Positions 35,720 to 45,201 of a stretch of DNA of 60,780 bases are shown piece after piece. How positions within the stretch are numbered: position 1 is the stretch's first letter; each line of letters opens with the position of its first letter. The DNA is taken from the NCBI GenBank assembly GCA_030041475.1, contig JASHNU010000102.1:1-60780 (forward strand). The letters are read 5' to 3'. The stretch comes from Candidatus Sulfotelmatobacter sp. GTDB taxonomy: Bacteria > Acidobacteriota > Terriglobia > Terriglobales > Acidobacteriaceae. Position numbers and translations under genes: made by a program. Under the pieces are notes generated by a model. That model was not told where the DNA came from. It worked only from the letters and a program-made list of their open reading frames with translations, and did no database searches.

Positions 35720-36844
35720 ATGGTGCAAAAGACTCCCGAACAATGGTTGCAGGAAACCGCCCCGGAAATCAAAGGCGGGATCTTCAAGCTTTTTCTTGGC
35801 TACGCTCCCGGCGTCGGCAAGACTTACGCCATGTTGAGCGAAGCGATCCGCCGCTACAGCCGCGGTGAGGATGTCGTAGTCGGCGTGGTGGAGACGCACG
35901 GACGGCGGCCCATCGGGGAGTTGGCCGCAAAGCTGGAGCAGGTTCCCAAGCGCAAGCTGGAATACAAGGGCACGCTGTTTGAAGAAATGGACGTCGACGC
36001 CATCATCGCGCGCAAACCGAAAGTAGTTCTGGTCGACGAACTGGCGCATACCAACATTGAGGGCAGCAAGCATCCCAAGCGATACCAGGATGTTATTGAC
36101 CTGCTCGACGCGAAAATCGATGTGCTCTCGACCATGAACGTGCAGCACATCGAAAGCCTGACGCCCACGATCGAGCGAATCACGGGCGTAATTGTGCGCG
36201 AGACGGTGCCGGACTGGGTGGTGCAGCGGGCGGAAGAAATTGTCATGGCTGACCTGACGCCGCAGGCGCTGCAGACGCGAATGCGGCGCGGCGACATTTA
36301 TCCCGTGGAACGGGCAGAGCGGGCGCTGTCGAACTTTTTCCGGCCGGGAAATCTGATCGCGCTGCGCGAACTGGCACTGCGGCAGGTGGCGCAGGTCGTC
36401 GACAAAACGCTCGAATCGTATCTGCAGCAGGAACGGCTGGAGCGCAACTTGGGCGTGCGCGAGCGCATTGCCGTCTGCATCAGTTCCAATCCGGCAGCAC
36501 AATATATGATCGCGCGCGGCAGCCGCATGGCGACCGTGATGGATGCTGAATTTTACGTGGTGTATGTCGATGTAGGAGCGGATACGCGCGACGATGATCG
36601 GCGCTCGCTCGCCGAGAACATTCGCTTCGCCGAGAATCTTGGAGCCAAGGTTGTGCGGCTCGACGGTGGAAGCGTCGGGCCGCGGGTCGCTGAGTTCGTC
36701 CGCCAGAAACATATTACGCAGGTGGTGTTTGGGCGTTCGGCGACGAGCGGTCTGCGGCGCTATTTCTATCTCTCGGCCATTCACAAGTTCCTGCGCGACG
36801 CTCCGGCGGTGGATGTGCACATTGTGACCCAGGAACCGGACTAA
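35720..36844 (+). CDS. KdpD N-terminal sensor domain with universal-stress (USP) domain, stand-alone
   Basis: 374 residues. The KdpD domain (~18-230) has a Walker A at 'GYAPGVGKTYAML' (K34) and 'VLVDELAHTN' (D106, E107), 'ETHGRRPIGELA', and 'ALSNFFRPGNLIALRELALR'. A USP domain (~245-370) follows, with 'RIAVCISSNPAAQYMIARGS' and 'ITQVVFGRSATSGL'. In E. coli KdpD these domains are at the cytoplasmic N-terminus of the same chain as the kinase. USP of KdpD binds nucleotide second messengers in some species (c-di-AMP in Gram-positives). Here they form a separate soluble protein, upstream of kdpE (65 bp gap) and divergent from the kinase half. Confidence 0.93.
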   Translation: MVQKTPEQWLQETAPEIKGGIFKLFLGYAPGVGKTYAMLSEAIRRYSRGEDVVVGVVETHGRRPIGELAAKLEQVPKRKLEYKGTLFEEMDVDAIIARKPKVVLVDELAHTNIEGSKHPKRYQDVIDLLDAKIDVLSTMNVQHIESLTPTIERITGVIVRETVPDWVVQRAEEIVMADLTPQALQTRMRRGDIYPVERAERALSNFFRPGNLIALRELALRQVAQVVDKTLESYLQQERLERNLGVRERIAVCISSNPAAQYMIARGSRMATVMDAEFYVVYVDVGADTRDDDRRSLAENIRFAENLGAKVVRLDGGSVGPRVAEFVRQKHITQVVFGRSATSGLRRYFYLSAIHKFLRDAPAVDVHIVTQEPD

Positions 36845-36909
36845 GGGCATGCGGAATCAACTCAAACAGGTTAGAGGCATGCGGACTTGAACCCATGCGG
36901 ATTTGAATC

Positions 36910-37611
36910 ATGAAAGACCATCGCCGCATTCTAGTCGTCGATGACGAACAGCAGATTTCGCGGGTGCTGCGCACGACCCTCTCGGCGCAAGGCTACGACC
37001 TGCGCGTGGCCAATGATGGCGAGACTGCGCTGGAGATCATGAAGGACTGGACTCCCGACCTTGTCATCACTGACCTTGCCATGCCCAACATGGATGGAAT
37101 CGAACTCACGCGCAGAGTGCGGGCGAAGGGCACTATGCCGATCATTGTGCTATCGGTGCGGGGTGAAGAACGGACCAAGGTGCAAGCGCTCGACGTCGGC
37201 GCCGACGACTACGTGACCAAGCCTTTCGGGATGAACGAACTGCTCGCGCGCGTGCGGGCTAATTTACGGCGAATTCCTGCGGAAGAGCCAGAGGTGAAGG
37301 CAGTAATTGAGGTAGGAGACTTTCGCATCGACGTGGGCGCACATACTGTCGCAGTTCGCGGCAAGGAAATACGCCTTACTCCTAAGGAATTCGACCTGCT
37401 GGCGTTTCTGGCGCAGCGACCGGGGAAAGCCGTCACCCACAGAGCGCTCCTGGCGGCGGTTTGGGGAGCGGAGGCCACGGAGCAGCCCGAATATCTGCGA
37501 GTATTCGTTGGACAGTTACGCAAGAAGATTGAACCGGACCCGTCGGCTCCTCGTTATATCTTGACCGAGCCTTGGGTGGGGTACCGGTTCACTCCCGGCA
37601 AGCATTTTTAA
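36910..37611 (+). CDS. kdpE: Two-component response regulator, OmpR family
   Basis: 233 residues. Receiver domain with acidic pair D11-D12, phospho-acceptor D55 in 'LVITDLAMPNMDG', and K104 in 'GADDYVTKPFG'; then a winged-helix effector domain ('IRLTPKEFDLLAFLAQRPG', 'VFVGQLRKKIEPDPSAPRYI'). Position between the KdpD half and kdpF, and the KdpE-like C-terminus 'TEPWVGYRF', support kdpE. It activates kdpFABC under potassium limitation. Confidence 0.95.
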   Translation: MKDHRRILVVDDEQQISRVLRTTLSAQGYDLRVANDGETALEIMKDWTPDLVITDLAMPNMDGIELTRRVRAKGTMPIIVLSVRGEERTKVQALDVGADDYVTKPFGMNELLARVRANLRRIPAEEPEVKAVIEVGDFRIDVGAHTVAVRGKEIRLTPKEFDLLAFLAQRPGKAVTHRALLAAVWGAEATEQPEYLRVFVGQLRKKIEPDPSAPRYILTEPWVGYRFTPGKHF

Positions 37612-37625
37612 GCGTCCTCGCGATC

Positions 37626-37644
37626 TTTATGAATCCCTTACAAA
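37626..37644 (+). promoter_or_regulatory. Possible KdpE-binding site upstream of the kdpFABC operon
   Basis: TTTATG-AATCCC-TTACAAA resembles the E. coli KdpE target, as I recall it a TTTATA element followed six bases later by TTACA. It lies 15 bp after the kdpE stop and ~290 bp before kdpF. The match to the T-rich spacer is poor, so this is a tentative call. Confidence 0.3.
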
Positions 37645-37801
37645 TCGCTTAGTCTGTTTTTATCATTGCCATTGTGAAATAGAGGGAGTAGAGAGTGAGG
37701 TTGAGATTTCCGGCCAGGGGCTCGACGTTTGACGTCGCGACCGCGACGATGCGCTGGCTCAATCGCAAGGAAGAATCGAAATCGCGGAAAGTGTGTCTGT
37801 C

Positions 37802-37888
37802 ATGCAGGATCTAATCTACATTGCCATCACTGTCGCATTCTTCGCCGTGGCCATCGCCTACGTGCATTTCTGCGATTGGATCAGGTGA
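37802..37888 (+). CDS. 28-residue single-pass membrane peptide upstream of kdpF
   Basis: MQDLIYIAITVAFFAVAIAY followed by a short His/Cys/Trp-containing tail and a stop. The whole peptide is one membrane helix with a charged end, 46 bp ahead of kdpF and in the same direction. Peptides of this kind with 'TVAFFA.A..YV..C' appear, from memory, in front of kdp genes of several phyla, but I know no function. It may be a second small subunit or regulator of the Kdp pump. The ribosome site is weak. Confidence 0.55.
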   Translation: MQDLIYIAITVAFFAVAIAYVHFCDWIR

Positions 37889-37934
37889 GCAAGCGGCGCG
37901 CTTGAAGAGATCCGCCTGAGAGCTAAGTGAATTT

Positions 37935-38024
37935 ATGAGCCTAACCACCATCATTCTGCTCGTAGTCACCGTTCTGGTGACGATTTACCTGTTCTACGCC
38001 CTGCTGCGGCCGGAGAAATTCTGA
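37935..38024 (+). CDS. kdpF: Potassium-transporting ATPase subunit F
   Basis: 29 residues: one membrane helix ('TIILLVVTVLVTIYLFYALL') ending in 'RPEKF', the diagnostic C-terminus of KdpF. It stabilises the KdpABC complex in the inner membrane. The stop codon is one base from the kdpA start, as in other kdpFABC operons. Confidence 0.9.
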   Translation: MSLTTIILLVVTVLVTIYLFYALLRPEKF

Positions 38025-38025
38025 G

Positions 38026-39822
38026 ATGACGGCAAACGGCTGGCTGCAAATTGCGGTGTTCCTGGCACTGATCTTTCTGGTGACCAAGCCGCTGGGCATC
38101 TTCATGACGCGGGTCTTTAACCGCGAGCGCACGTTTCTCGATCCCGTGCTGCGTCCGGTGGAACGGCTGCTTTATCGCGTCACCTGCGTGGATGAGAAGC
38201 GCGAGATGGCGTGGACCGAGTACGCGTTCGCCATGCTTCTATTCAGCGTGGTCTCGATGCTGGTGCTGTATTTGCTGCAGCGGACGCAACTCTATCTGCC
38301 GTTCAATCCGCAGAAAATGGCCGCGGTTCCTCCGGAACTGGCGTTTAACACGGCGGCTTCGTTCACCACCAACACGAATTGGCAGAACTACACGGGCGAA
38401 GCCACGATGAGCTACCTCATCCAGATGGCCGGTCTCGCCTACCACAATTTCACGTCAGCGGCGGTTGGCATTGTGTTGGCAATTGCGTTTATTCGTGGCA
38501 TCGCCCGGCGGGAAAAAACGACCATCGGCAATTTCTGGGTCGACCTTGTACGGACGGCGCTCTGGGTGCTTCTGCCTTTCTGCCTGGTGGGGGCTCTGTT
38601 GCTGGTGGCGGAAGGGGTTCCGCAAAACCTGCGGCCCTATGATCACGCCAAGATCGTCGAAACGCAGCAGGTCCCGAAGGTCGACGCCAACGGCAAGCTC
38701 GTGCTCGGTGCCGACGGCAAACCCGCGACGGACAGGGTCAGCGAGCAGGTGATCGCGCAAGGGCCGATTGCATCGCAGGAAATCATCAAGGAATGGGGCA
38801 CGAATGGCGGCGGCTTCTTCAACGCCAACAGCGCGCATCCCTTTGAGAATCCGACGCCGCTTTCGAACCTGATCGAGATGTTCGCCATCTTCGCCATCGC
38901 CGCTGGACTCACCTACACCCTGGGACAGATGACGAATTCGTCCAAGCACGGCTGGGCCGTCTGGCACGCCATGGCAATTCTTTTTCTGACGGGAGTGTTG
39001 ACGTTGTACTGGGCGGAGTCGCGCGGAAACCCGCTGCTGCACGGTGTCGATCAGCACGTGAGCGCGACGCAACCGGGCGGCAACATGGAGGGGAAAGAAG
39101 TTCGCTTCGGTATCGCGGCCTCGTCGCTGTTTGCCACGGTGACGACGGATGCGAGCTGCGGCGCGATCAACGGCTGGCACGATTCTTTCACTCCTTTGGG
39201 CGGCATGGTGCCGCTGGTGAACATCATGCTCAGCGAGACGATTTTTGGCGGCGTGGGTGCGGGCATGTACGGAATTCTGATCTACGTGGTGCTGGCGGTG
39301 TTCATCGCCGGTCTGATGGTCGGCCGCACGCCCGAGTACCTGGGCAAAAAGATTGAAGCTTACGACGTGAAGATGGCGATGCTGGTGACACTGGTCTTTC
39401 CCTTCGTGATTCTTGTGTTCACAGCAATTTCCAGTGTCCAGGGATTCGGCACTTCGAGCATTCTCAATCCCGGACCCCACGGCCTGACGGAAATTCTTTA
39501 CGCGTTCACGTCGCAAGCGGGCAACAACGGATCTGCCTTCGCTGGCCTGAACGGGAACACGACCTGGTACAACGTCTCGGGCGCACTGACGATGCTGATC
39601 GGCCGCTTCATGATGATCATCCCGATGCTGGCGATCTCCGGAAGTCTGGCGCGCAAGAAGTATGTTCCGCCGTCGCTGGGAACGTTCCCTGTTACAACGC
39701 CGCTCTTCAGCGTATTGCTGATCAGCGTGATCGTGATCGTCGGCGCGCTGACGTTCTTTCCCGCACTGAGTCTCGGCCCGATTCTTGAGCATCTTCTGAT
39801 GGCCGCCGGAAGGACCTTCTAA
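38026..39822 (+). CDS. kdpA: Potassium-transporting ATPase, K+-binding channel subunit A
   Basis: 598 residues, family length ~560-600. Ten-helix SKT-type channel with the four selectivity loops, visible as 'TNWQNYTGE', '[19 protein letters not shown]', '[20 protein letters not shown]' and '[17 protein letters not shown]'. It selects and conducts K+ towards KdpB. The stop overlaps the kdpB start by one base (TAATG), indicating coupled translation. Confidence 0.98.
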   Translation: MTANGWLQIAVFLALIFLVTKPLGIFMTRVFNRERTFLDPVLRPVERLLYRVTCVDEKREMAWTEYAFAMLLFSVVSMLVLYLLQRTQLYLPFNPQKMAAVPPELAFNTAASFTTNTNWQNYTGEATMSYLIQMAGLAYHNFTSAAVGIVLAIAFIRGIARREKTTIGNFWVDLVRTALWVLLPFCLVGALLLVAEGVPQNLRPYDHAKIVETQQVPKVDANGKLVLGADGKPATDRVSEQVIAQGPIASQEIIKEWGTNGGGFFNANSAHPFENPTPLSNLIEMFAIFAIAAGLTYTLGQMTNSSKHGWAVWHAMAILFLTGVLTLYWAESRGNPLLHGVDQHVSATQPGGNMEGKEVRFGIAASSLFATVTTDASCGAINGWHDSFTPLGGMVPLVNIMLSETIFGGVGAGMYGILIYVVLAVFIAGLMVGRTPEYLGKKIEAYDVKMAMLVTLVFPFVILVFTAISSVQGFGTSSILNPGPHGLTEILYAFTSQAGNNGSAFAGLNGNTTWYNVSGALTMLIGRFMMIIPMLAISGSLARKKYVPPSLGTFPVTTPLFSVLLISVIVIVGALTFFPALSLGPILEHLLMAAGRTF

Positions 39823-41843
39823 TGGCAGCGAAGACCAAAGCAGTTTGGGAGTGGCACATCATCAGGCAGGCGGCCTGGTATTCAGTCGTGAAGCTGAACC
39901 CGCGCACCATGATGGCAAATCCCGTCATGTTCGTCGTCGAGGTGGGCAGCGTCGTTACGACGGTGTTGCTTTTCAGCAGTGCAAGCGCGTTCAAGTTCAA
40001 TCTGCAAATCACACTGTGGTTATGGTTCACCGTGCTGTTCGCGAACTTCGCGGAGGCCATGGCAGAAGGACGCGGCAAAGCCCAAGCCGATACGCTGCGC
40101 AAGGCGCGGTCTGAGACGGTGGCGAACCGTATCGTTGGTGATACAACCGAGAAAGTTCCGAGCTCGAAGCTGCGAGCGGGCGATCTCGTGATCGTCTCGG
40201 CCGGAGAATTTATTCCGTCGGATGGCGAAATTATCGAAGGCGTCGCTTCGGTCGATGAATCGGCGATCACCGGCGAATCCGCGCCAGTTATCCGCGAAGC
40301 AGGCGGCGACCGTTCGGCGGTTACCGGGGGCACGCGCGTTCTCTCGGATTGGATCAAGGTGAATATCACCTCCAACCCGGGCGAGACCTTCCTTGACCGC
40401 ATGATCGCACTGGTGGAGGGCGCGGAGCGGCAGAAGACTCCGAACGAGATTGCGCTGAACATCCTGCTTGCGGGCCTGACGATTATTTTCCTGCTCGCGG
40501 TGGTCACGTTGCAGCCCTTTGCGATTTATTCCGGCTCGCCCCAGACGGTGTTCGTGCTGATTTCATTGCTCGTCTGCCTGATTCCCACGACGATTGGCGG
40601 ACTGCTGTCGGCGATCGGCATTGCCGGAATGGACCGCCTGATTCAGCACAACGTGCTGGCCATGTCAGGGCGCGCGGTGGAAGCCGCGGGCGATGTGAAT
40701 ACGCTGCTGCTCGACAAGACCGGGACCATTACGCTGGGCAACCGGCAGGCCGCGGCGTTCTATCCCGCGCCGGGAGTCAGCGAAGCCGAGATGGCGGATG
40801 CCGCGCAGCTTGCATCGCTTGCGGATGAGACGCCGGAAGGCCGATCGATCGTGGTTCTGGCCAAGGAGCGCTACGGACTCCGCGGTCGCGATCTTTCTTC
40901 TCACGGAGCGATCTTTGTTCCCTTTACCGCGCAGACCCGCATGTCGGGTGTGAATCTGAACGGACGTGAGATTCGCAAGGGCGCCAGCGATGCTATTGCC
41001 AAGTACCTTGCGGCACAAGGGACGGCGGTTCCACCGGAACTGCAGACCAAGATTGACGAACTGGCGCGCAGCGGCGGCACTCCCCTGGTGGTTGCGGAAC
41101 GGCAGCGTGCGCTGGGAGTCATATATCTGAAAGATATTGTGAAGGGCGGCATGCGTGACCGCTTTGATCAGCTGCGCGCAATGGGTATTCGCACGGTGAT
41201 GATTACCGGCGACAATCCGCTGACAGCGGCGGCGATCGCCAGCGAAGCCGGCGTCGATGACTTCCTGGCTCAGGCCACGCCCAAGGACAAGATGGACCTG
41301 ATTCGCCGCGAGCAGTGCGAAGGCAAGCTTGTGGCCATGACCGGGGACGGCACCAACGACGCGCCTGCCCTGGCTCAGGCCGACGTGGGCGTAGCGATGA
41401 ATACGGGCACCCAGGCTGCAAAAGAAGCTGGCAACATGGTGGATTTGGATTCCAATCCGACGAAGCTCATCGAGGTGGTCGAAATCGGCAAGCAGTTGCT
41501 GATGACACGCGGGGCGCTGACTACGTTCTCGATTGCCAACGACGTGGCCAAGTATTTTGCCATTATTCCGGCGATGTTTGCGGGAACGTTTCCCGTACTC
41601 AACGCGTTGAACATCATGCAGCTGAAGACGCCGCAATCGGCGATTCTTTCGGCAGTCATATTCAACGCCCTGATCATCATCGCGCTCATTCCGCTCGCAT
41701 TGCGCGGTGTGAGATACAGGGCGATGGGTGCAGCGGCGCTGCTGCGCCGAAACCTGCTGATCTACGGCTTGGGCGGAATTGTGGCGCCGTTCATAGGAAT
41801 CAAACTGATCGACATGGTCATCACGCGCGTGGGGCTGGCGTAG
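39822..41843 (+). CDS. kdpB: Potassium-transporting P-type ATPase, catalytic subunit B
   Basis: 673 residues, close to E. coli KdpB. It has the actuator motif 'ITGESAPVI' (TGES at 150-153), the phosphorylation site D298 in '[13 protein letters not shown]', nucleotide-binding '[20 protein letters not shown]', and '[20 protein letters not shown]' of the P domain. The inner-membrane helix with '[20 protein letters not shown]' is typical of the KdpB branch. It hydrolyses ATP to drive K+ import with KdpA and KdpC. Confidence 0.98.
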   Translation: MAAKTKAVWEWHIIRQAAWYSVVKLNPRTMMANPVMFVVEVGSVVTTVLLFSSASAFKFNLQITLWLWFTVLFANFAEAMAEGRGKAQADTLRKARSETVANRIVGDTTEKVPSSKLRAGDLVIVSAGEFIPSDGEIIEGVASVDESAITGESAPVIREAGGDRSAVTGGTRVLSDWIKVNITSNPGETFLDRMIALVEGAERQKTPNEIALNILLAGLTIIFLLAVVTLQPFAIYSGSPQTVFVLISLLVCLIPTTIGGLLSAIGIAGMDRLIQHNVLAMSGRAVEAAGDVNTLLLDKTGTITLGNRQAAAFYPAPGVSEAEMADAAQLASLADETPEGRSIVVLAKERYGLRGRDLSSHGAIFVPFTAQTRMSGVNLNGREIRKGASDAIAKYLAAQGTAVPPELQTKIDELARSGGTPLVVAERQRALGVIYLKDIVKGGMRDRFDQLRAMGIRTVMITGDNPLTAAAIASEAGVDDFLAQATPKDKMDLIRREQCEGKLVAMTGDGTNDAPALAQADVGVAMNTGTQAAKEAGNMVDLDSNPTKLIEVVEIGKQLLMTRGALTTFSIANDVAKYFAIIPAMFAGTFPVLNALNIMQLKTPQSAILSAVIFNALIIIALIPLALRGVRYRAMGAAALLRRNLLIYGLGGIVAPFIGIKLIDMVITRVGLA

Positions 41844-41853
41844 GGAGGGACAC

Positions 41854-42447
41854 ATGAAACGAAATCTGATCACAGCCGTGCTGATGACGCTGGTGACTAC
41901 GATCCTGCTCGGGATTATTTATCCTCTGGTGGTGACGGGTATTGCGCAAGGCCTGTTTCGCGACAAGGCTAATGGGCAGTTAATCACGCGGGATGGCCAG
42001 GTGATCGGATCGCGCATCATTGCACAGCCCTTCACCGGGGCACGCTATTTTCATCCGCGGCCTTCCGCGGCCGGGAATGGTTACGATGCAGCAAATTCCG
42101 GCGGCACAAACCTGGGACCGACGAATCAGAAGCTGATCGCGCGCGTAGCCGATGACGCGGCCAGGCTTGCGGCGGAGAATCCGAATCAGCCGGTTCCGGT
42201 AGATCTGCTGACGACATCCGCGTCCGGTCTGGACCCGCATATTTCCCCCGCAGCGGCGGAGTTTCAGGTGCCGCGAGTTGCGCGCGAACGGCAAATGAGT
42301 GAAGAGGCCATACGCCAACTAGTGAAGAAGCACACCGAAGGTCGCCAATGGGGCTTTCTCGGTGAACCGCGGGTAAACGTGCTGGAGCTGAATCTGGATC
42401 TTGACAGCCAATCGAGCCAGCGCGCGACTGCGAGCGTCGCACGCTAA
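41854..42447 (+). CDS. kdpC: Potassium-transporting ATPase subunit C
   Basis: 197 residues. An N-terminal membrane helix ('LITAVLMTLVTTILLGIIYP') precedes the periplasmic domain with 'GSRIIAQPFTGARYFHPRPS', 'DLLTTSASGLDPHISPAAA' and 'VNVLELNLDL', all family hallmarks. KdpC increases K+ affinity and stabilises the complex. It begins 10 bp after kdpB and ends the operon. Confidence 0.97.
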   Translation: MKRNLITAVLMTLVTTILLGIIYPLVVTGIAQGLFRDKANGQLITRDGQVIGSRIIAQPFTGARYFHPRPSAAGNGYDAANSGGTNLGPTNQKLIARVADDAARLAAENPNQPVPVDLLTTSASGLDPHISPAAAEFQVPRVARERQMSEEAIRQLVKKHTEGRQWGFLGEPRVNVLELNLDLDSQSSQRATASVAR

Positions 42448-42768
42448 TTGTGGCGAAGGAATGTTCCGCGACTGAATCCGGAGCCCTACCTTTGTTTGCG
42501 TCATCCCGAGCGAAGCCGTTTTTCAGGCGGAGCGAGGGATCTCGCGCGGACTAACAGATGATGCCCCCATTCGACTCCCCCTCGCTCCGCTCGTCGAGCG
42601 CTCAGGGCAGGCTCTCGGCCCGCCGGTTAGAACGCAGGCCTTCGGGTTGACGGACTCCCAAGAAAACTAACTGCATCACCATCAGATTCAGCAGTTACTT
42701 CCAGTCACAGGCTCACCTACAATATTTTGCCGGCTGATTCGTCTATATGAGTAGATGGACACCTGTTG
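42448..42768. other. Intergenic region after kdpC with dispersed repeat motifs
   Basis: 321 bp with no gene. The middle (42503-42620) is a typical dispersed acidobacterial-style element, starting 'GTCATCCCGAGCGAAGCC' and containing the exact 16-bp repeat CTCAGGGCAGGCTCTC. The last ~100 bp are A/T-richer and should contain the promoter of the sigma-factor gene, but no hexamers stand out. Confidence 0.5.
42601..42616 (+). repeat. Dispersed 16-bp repeat (copy 3)
   Basis: CTCAGGGCAGGCTCTC, identical to 24199-24214 and to the reverse complement of 14378-14393. Confidence 0.5.
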
Positions 42769-43359
42769 ATGGATCAGGCGCTGCAAACACGGTGGCCGAT
42801 GGCGGAGCAGGATCGAGAAATCTCGGAAGCGATCGCTCGCGATGAGCCCCGGCTTCGCAGCTTTATTCGGCGTCGTGTGCCCGATCGGGGCGAAGCGGAA
42901 GACATCCTGCAGGAGGTTTTCTACGAGCTAGTCGAGGCCTACCGGATGATGACGCCGATCGAGCAGGTGACGGCGTGGTTATTTCGCGTTGCCCGCAACC
43001 GCATCATCGATCTGTTCCGCCGAAAGCAGCGCGAAGCGGCGCGAACGGAGCCGCAGCGGGGCACTGAAGACGGTGACGCGCAATCGCTGGATGATTTGCT
43101 GCCGGCTCCCAACGCCGGGCCCGATTCGGCTTACGCTCGGAAAGTGCTGCTGGAAGAACTTGACCACGCGCTGGACGAATTGCCGCCGGAGCAGCGAGAC
43201 GTTTTCGTGGCCAATGAATTGATGGGCTATAGCTTTAGGGAAATATCCGAGGACTCTGGCGTGGGGGTGAGCACTCTGATTTCACGCAAGCACTATGCAG
43301 TGAAACATCTGCGGGAGCGGCTACGCGACATCTACGAGGAATTCAGAGATCAGAAATAG
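42769..43359 (+). CDS. ECF-type RNA polymerase sigma factor
   Basis: 196 residues from the ATG at 42769 (a TTG one codon earlier is also possible). Sigma region 2 is visible as 'AEDILQEVFYELVEAYRMM' and 'AWLFRVARNRIIDLFRRKQ'; region 4 as 'LDELPPEQRDVFVANELMG', 'SFREISEDSGVGVSTLISRK' and 'AVKHLRERLRDIY'. A small membrane protein gene follows after 15 bp and is the likely functional partner. There is no recognisable zinc-binding anti-sigma gene. The stimulus and regulon are unknown. Confidence 0.93.
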   Translation: MDQALQTRWPMAEQDREISEAIARDEPRLRSFIRRRVPDRGEAEDILQEVFYELVEAYRMMTPIEQVTAWLFRVARNRIIDLFRRKQREAARTEPQRGTEDGDAQSLDDLLPAPNAGPDSAYARKVLLEELDHALDELPPEQRDVFVANELMGYSFREISEDSGVGVSTLISRKHYAVKHLRERLRDIYEEFRDQK

Positions 43360-43374
43360 GAACAGGACAGGCAT

Positions 43375-43719
43375 ATGAGACGCAACTGGTTTGCAAAAGG
43401 ATTGATGTTCGCGATGTTTGCGGCGCTTTTTCTGGCGGTATTCAGCTACTTCGTGATGAGCCTGTGGAACTGGCTGATGCCGCCGCTGTTCGGCCTGCAT
43501 GCAATCAGGTTCTGGCAGGCGGTGGGAATCCTGGTGCTGAGCAAGATTCTGTTCGGCGGGCCGCGTTTCCGTGGCGGCCCCCGCCCGGACTGGAACTGGC
43601 GGCGGAGAATGTTCGAGCGCTGGGAAAAGATGACTCCTGAAGAGCGCGAGCAATTCCGTGAGCGCATGCACAGCCGCTGCGGGTCGTATGGGGCATCGAC
43701 AGCTGAACCCAAGGCTTGA
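43375..43719 (+). CDS. Small membrane protein co-encoded with the ECF sigma factor
   Basis: 114 residues. Two hydrophobic helices ('LMFAMFAALFLAVFSYFVM' and 'FWQAVGILVLSKILFGG') and a charged cytoplasmic C-terminus with 'RMFERWEKMTPEEREQFRER', a helix resembling the LTxxQ-type hairpins of Spy/CpxP but here cytosolic or periplasmic depending on topology. The 15-bp spacing to the sigma gene suggests one transcript and a regulatory link, possibly anti-sigma or sensor; this is inference from position. Confidence 0.75.
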   Translation: MRRNWFAKGLMFAMFAALFLAVFSYFVMSLWNWLMPPLFGLHAIRFWQAVGILVLSKILFGGPRFRGGPRPDWNWRRRMFERWEKMTPEEREQFRERMHSRCGSYGASTAEPKA

Positions 43720-43875
43720 GCAGACAATCCGGACTGCCGCATCGACACCAGTTTTGCGAGAATTCCCTTCCCGTGCTCTAATTCGCCTGAGCCGTTTTCG
43801 ACAGCATTGATTCGCGCAGTTCTGGCTCGTTGAGCTCCGAGTCGCTGATCCAGATCCGTTCACCCCGATTCTCGA

Positions 43876-45201
43876 ATGGCTGATTTTGAACCTGGCAAAC
43901 CCATGTCACTGCGCGTGCAGGCGGCTGCTTTATGCCTGGCCCTGCTAGGGGCAGGCTCGATGCTCTATTACCACCTGGGATTACTCCTGCCGCGCGTAAT
44001 CGCCGCGCGAACAGCGCAGGGACTGGGAAATGGTTACTCTTTCGGCAACGACTTCTACCCAGTCTGGCTGACTTCTCGAGCGTGCTTGCGTCAGCGTTGC
44101 AACCTTTACAGCCCCGAAATGACGCGGGAAATCCAGATCGGGCTGTACGGCCGCCCGCTCGATTCAATGCACCCATCAGATCCACCGCCGGACTACCGTA
44201 CGTTCGCCTATCCGGCCTTCACTGATCTTGTGTTGTGGCCGGCTGCGGAACTGAACTTTTCGCATCTTCGTGTTGTGTTGGTGGTTTTGCTGCCGCTACT
44301 GACTGCGGCGAGTGTCTGGCTATGGATGCTGGCGCTGGATTGGCACCCGCAACCGCTGTGGTTTGCGGTTCTGCTGCTGTTGCTACTGTGCAACTATCCG
44401 GTCCTGGAGGGATTTTTCGCAGAGCAACCCGGTTTACTTGTCGGATTTCTATTGGCCAGCGCAGCGCTAGCCGTTAGAAAGAGCCGGCTCCTCCTTGCAG
44501 GATCGTTCATGGCGCTCACGTTGATGAAGCCCCAGATGACGCTGCTTGCGATTTTCTATCTCTTGATCTGGAGCCTGGCAAAGCGTGGCCGCGCGCGATT
44601 ATGGGTTGGATTCTTGGCAACGCTGCTCCTGCTGGTGGGAGCGTCGTTGTGGATTTGGCCACACTGGATTGGTCAATGGTTGAAGGTCATAGTCGAATAT
44701 CCGCGGTATGCAACGCCGGCGTTGGTGAATCTGTTGCCTGGATCCGTACTGGGTGCGTATTTGGGACCGGCAGCGTTGGTCGCCCTGATTGGCGTGGGCG
44801 CTTGGCTGGCGTGGAGAAAGCGTCGCGCCACTTCGGATTCTCCAGATTTCTGGCGGACGATCAGCCTGCTGTTGGGCATCACATCCGTGACGCTACTACC
44901 CGGCCAGGCGATCTATGACCAGGTAATTCTCTTCCCGGCGATCTTGCTCGCAGTCTGCGACGCGTCGAACTTGCGCACCGCAGGATTCGTTTCGAGAATT
45001 CTGCTTGCGGTGGGCGCAATCGTTCTCTTCTGGCCGTGGGTGGCGGCTTTCGGTCTCATCGTAGCGCGTCCGTGGCTCCCGCCACCGCTGTTTGAATGGA
45101 CGGCCGTTTTTGCATTGCCACTTCGTACTGCAGCCTCGTTCCCGTTTGTAGTGCTTGCGCTGCTGACTTATATTGGACGACTCAGTGAAGGCGGGAATTG
45201 A
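43876..45201 (+). CDS. GT87-family (DUF2029) membrane glycosyltransferase
   Basis: 441 residues with about ten membrane helices. The family signature includes the early extracytoplasmic loop 'GNDFYPVWLTSRACLRQRCN' with the catalytic-type Asp, 'YRTFAYPAFTDLVLWPAAEL', 'FFAEQPGLLVGFLLASAALA' and 'LAGSFMALTLMKPQMTLLA'. GT87 enzymes (mannosyl- or arabinofuranosyltransferases) use polyprenyl-phosphate sugars outside the membrane. Start at the ATG at 43876 or at 43903; neither has a good ribosome site. Its last 20 bp overlap the convergent gene at 45182. Confidence 0.85.
   Translation: MADFEPGKPMSLRVQAAALCLALLGAGSMLYYHLGLLLPRVIAARTAQGLGNGYSFGNDFYPVWLTSRACLRQRCNLYSPEMTREIQIGLYGRPLDSMHPSDPPPDYRTFAYPAFTDLVLWPAAELNFSHLRVVLVVLLPLLTAASVWLWMLALDWHPQPLWFAVLLLLLLCNYPVLEGFFAEQPGLLVGFLLASAALAVRKSRLLLAGSFMALTLMKPQMTLLAIFYLLIWSLAKRGRARLWVGFLATLLLLVGASLWIWPHWIGQWLKVIVEYPRYATPALVNLLPGSVLGAYLGPAALVALIGVGAWLAWRKRRATSDSPDFWRTISLLLGITSVTLLPGQAIYDQVILFPAILLAVCDASNLRTAGFVSRILLAVGAIVLFWPWVAAFGLIVARPWLPPPLFEWTAVFALPLRTAASFPFVVLALLTYIGRLSEGGN

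Noticed and set aside
37695-37814. 39-aa frame starting with GTG before the small membrane peptide
   Set aside because: It overlaps the 28-aa membrane peptide, has Arg-rich random-looking sequence and no family features.
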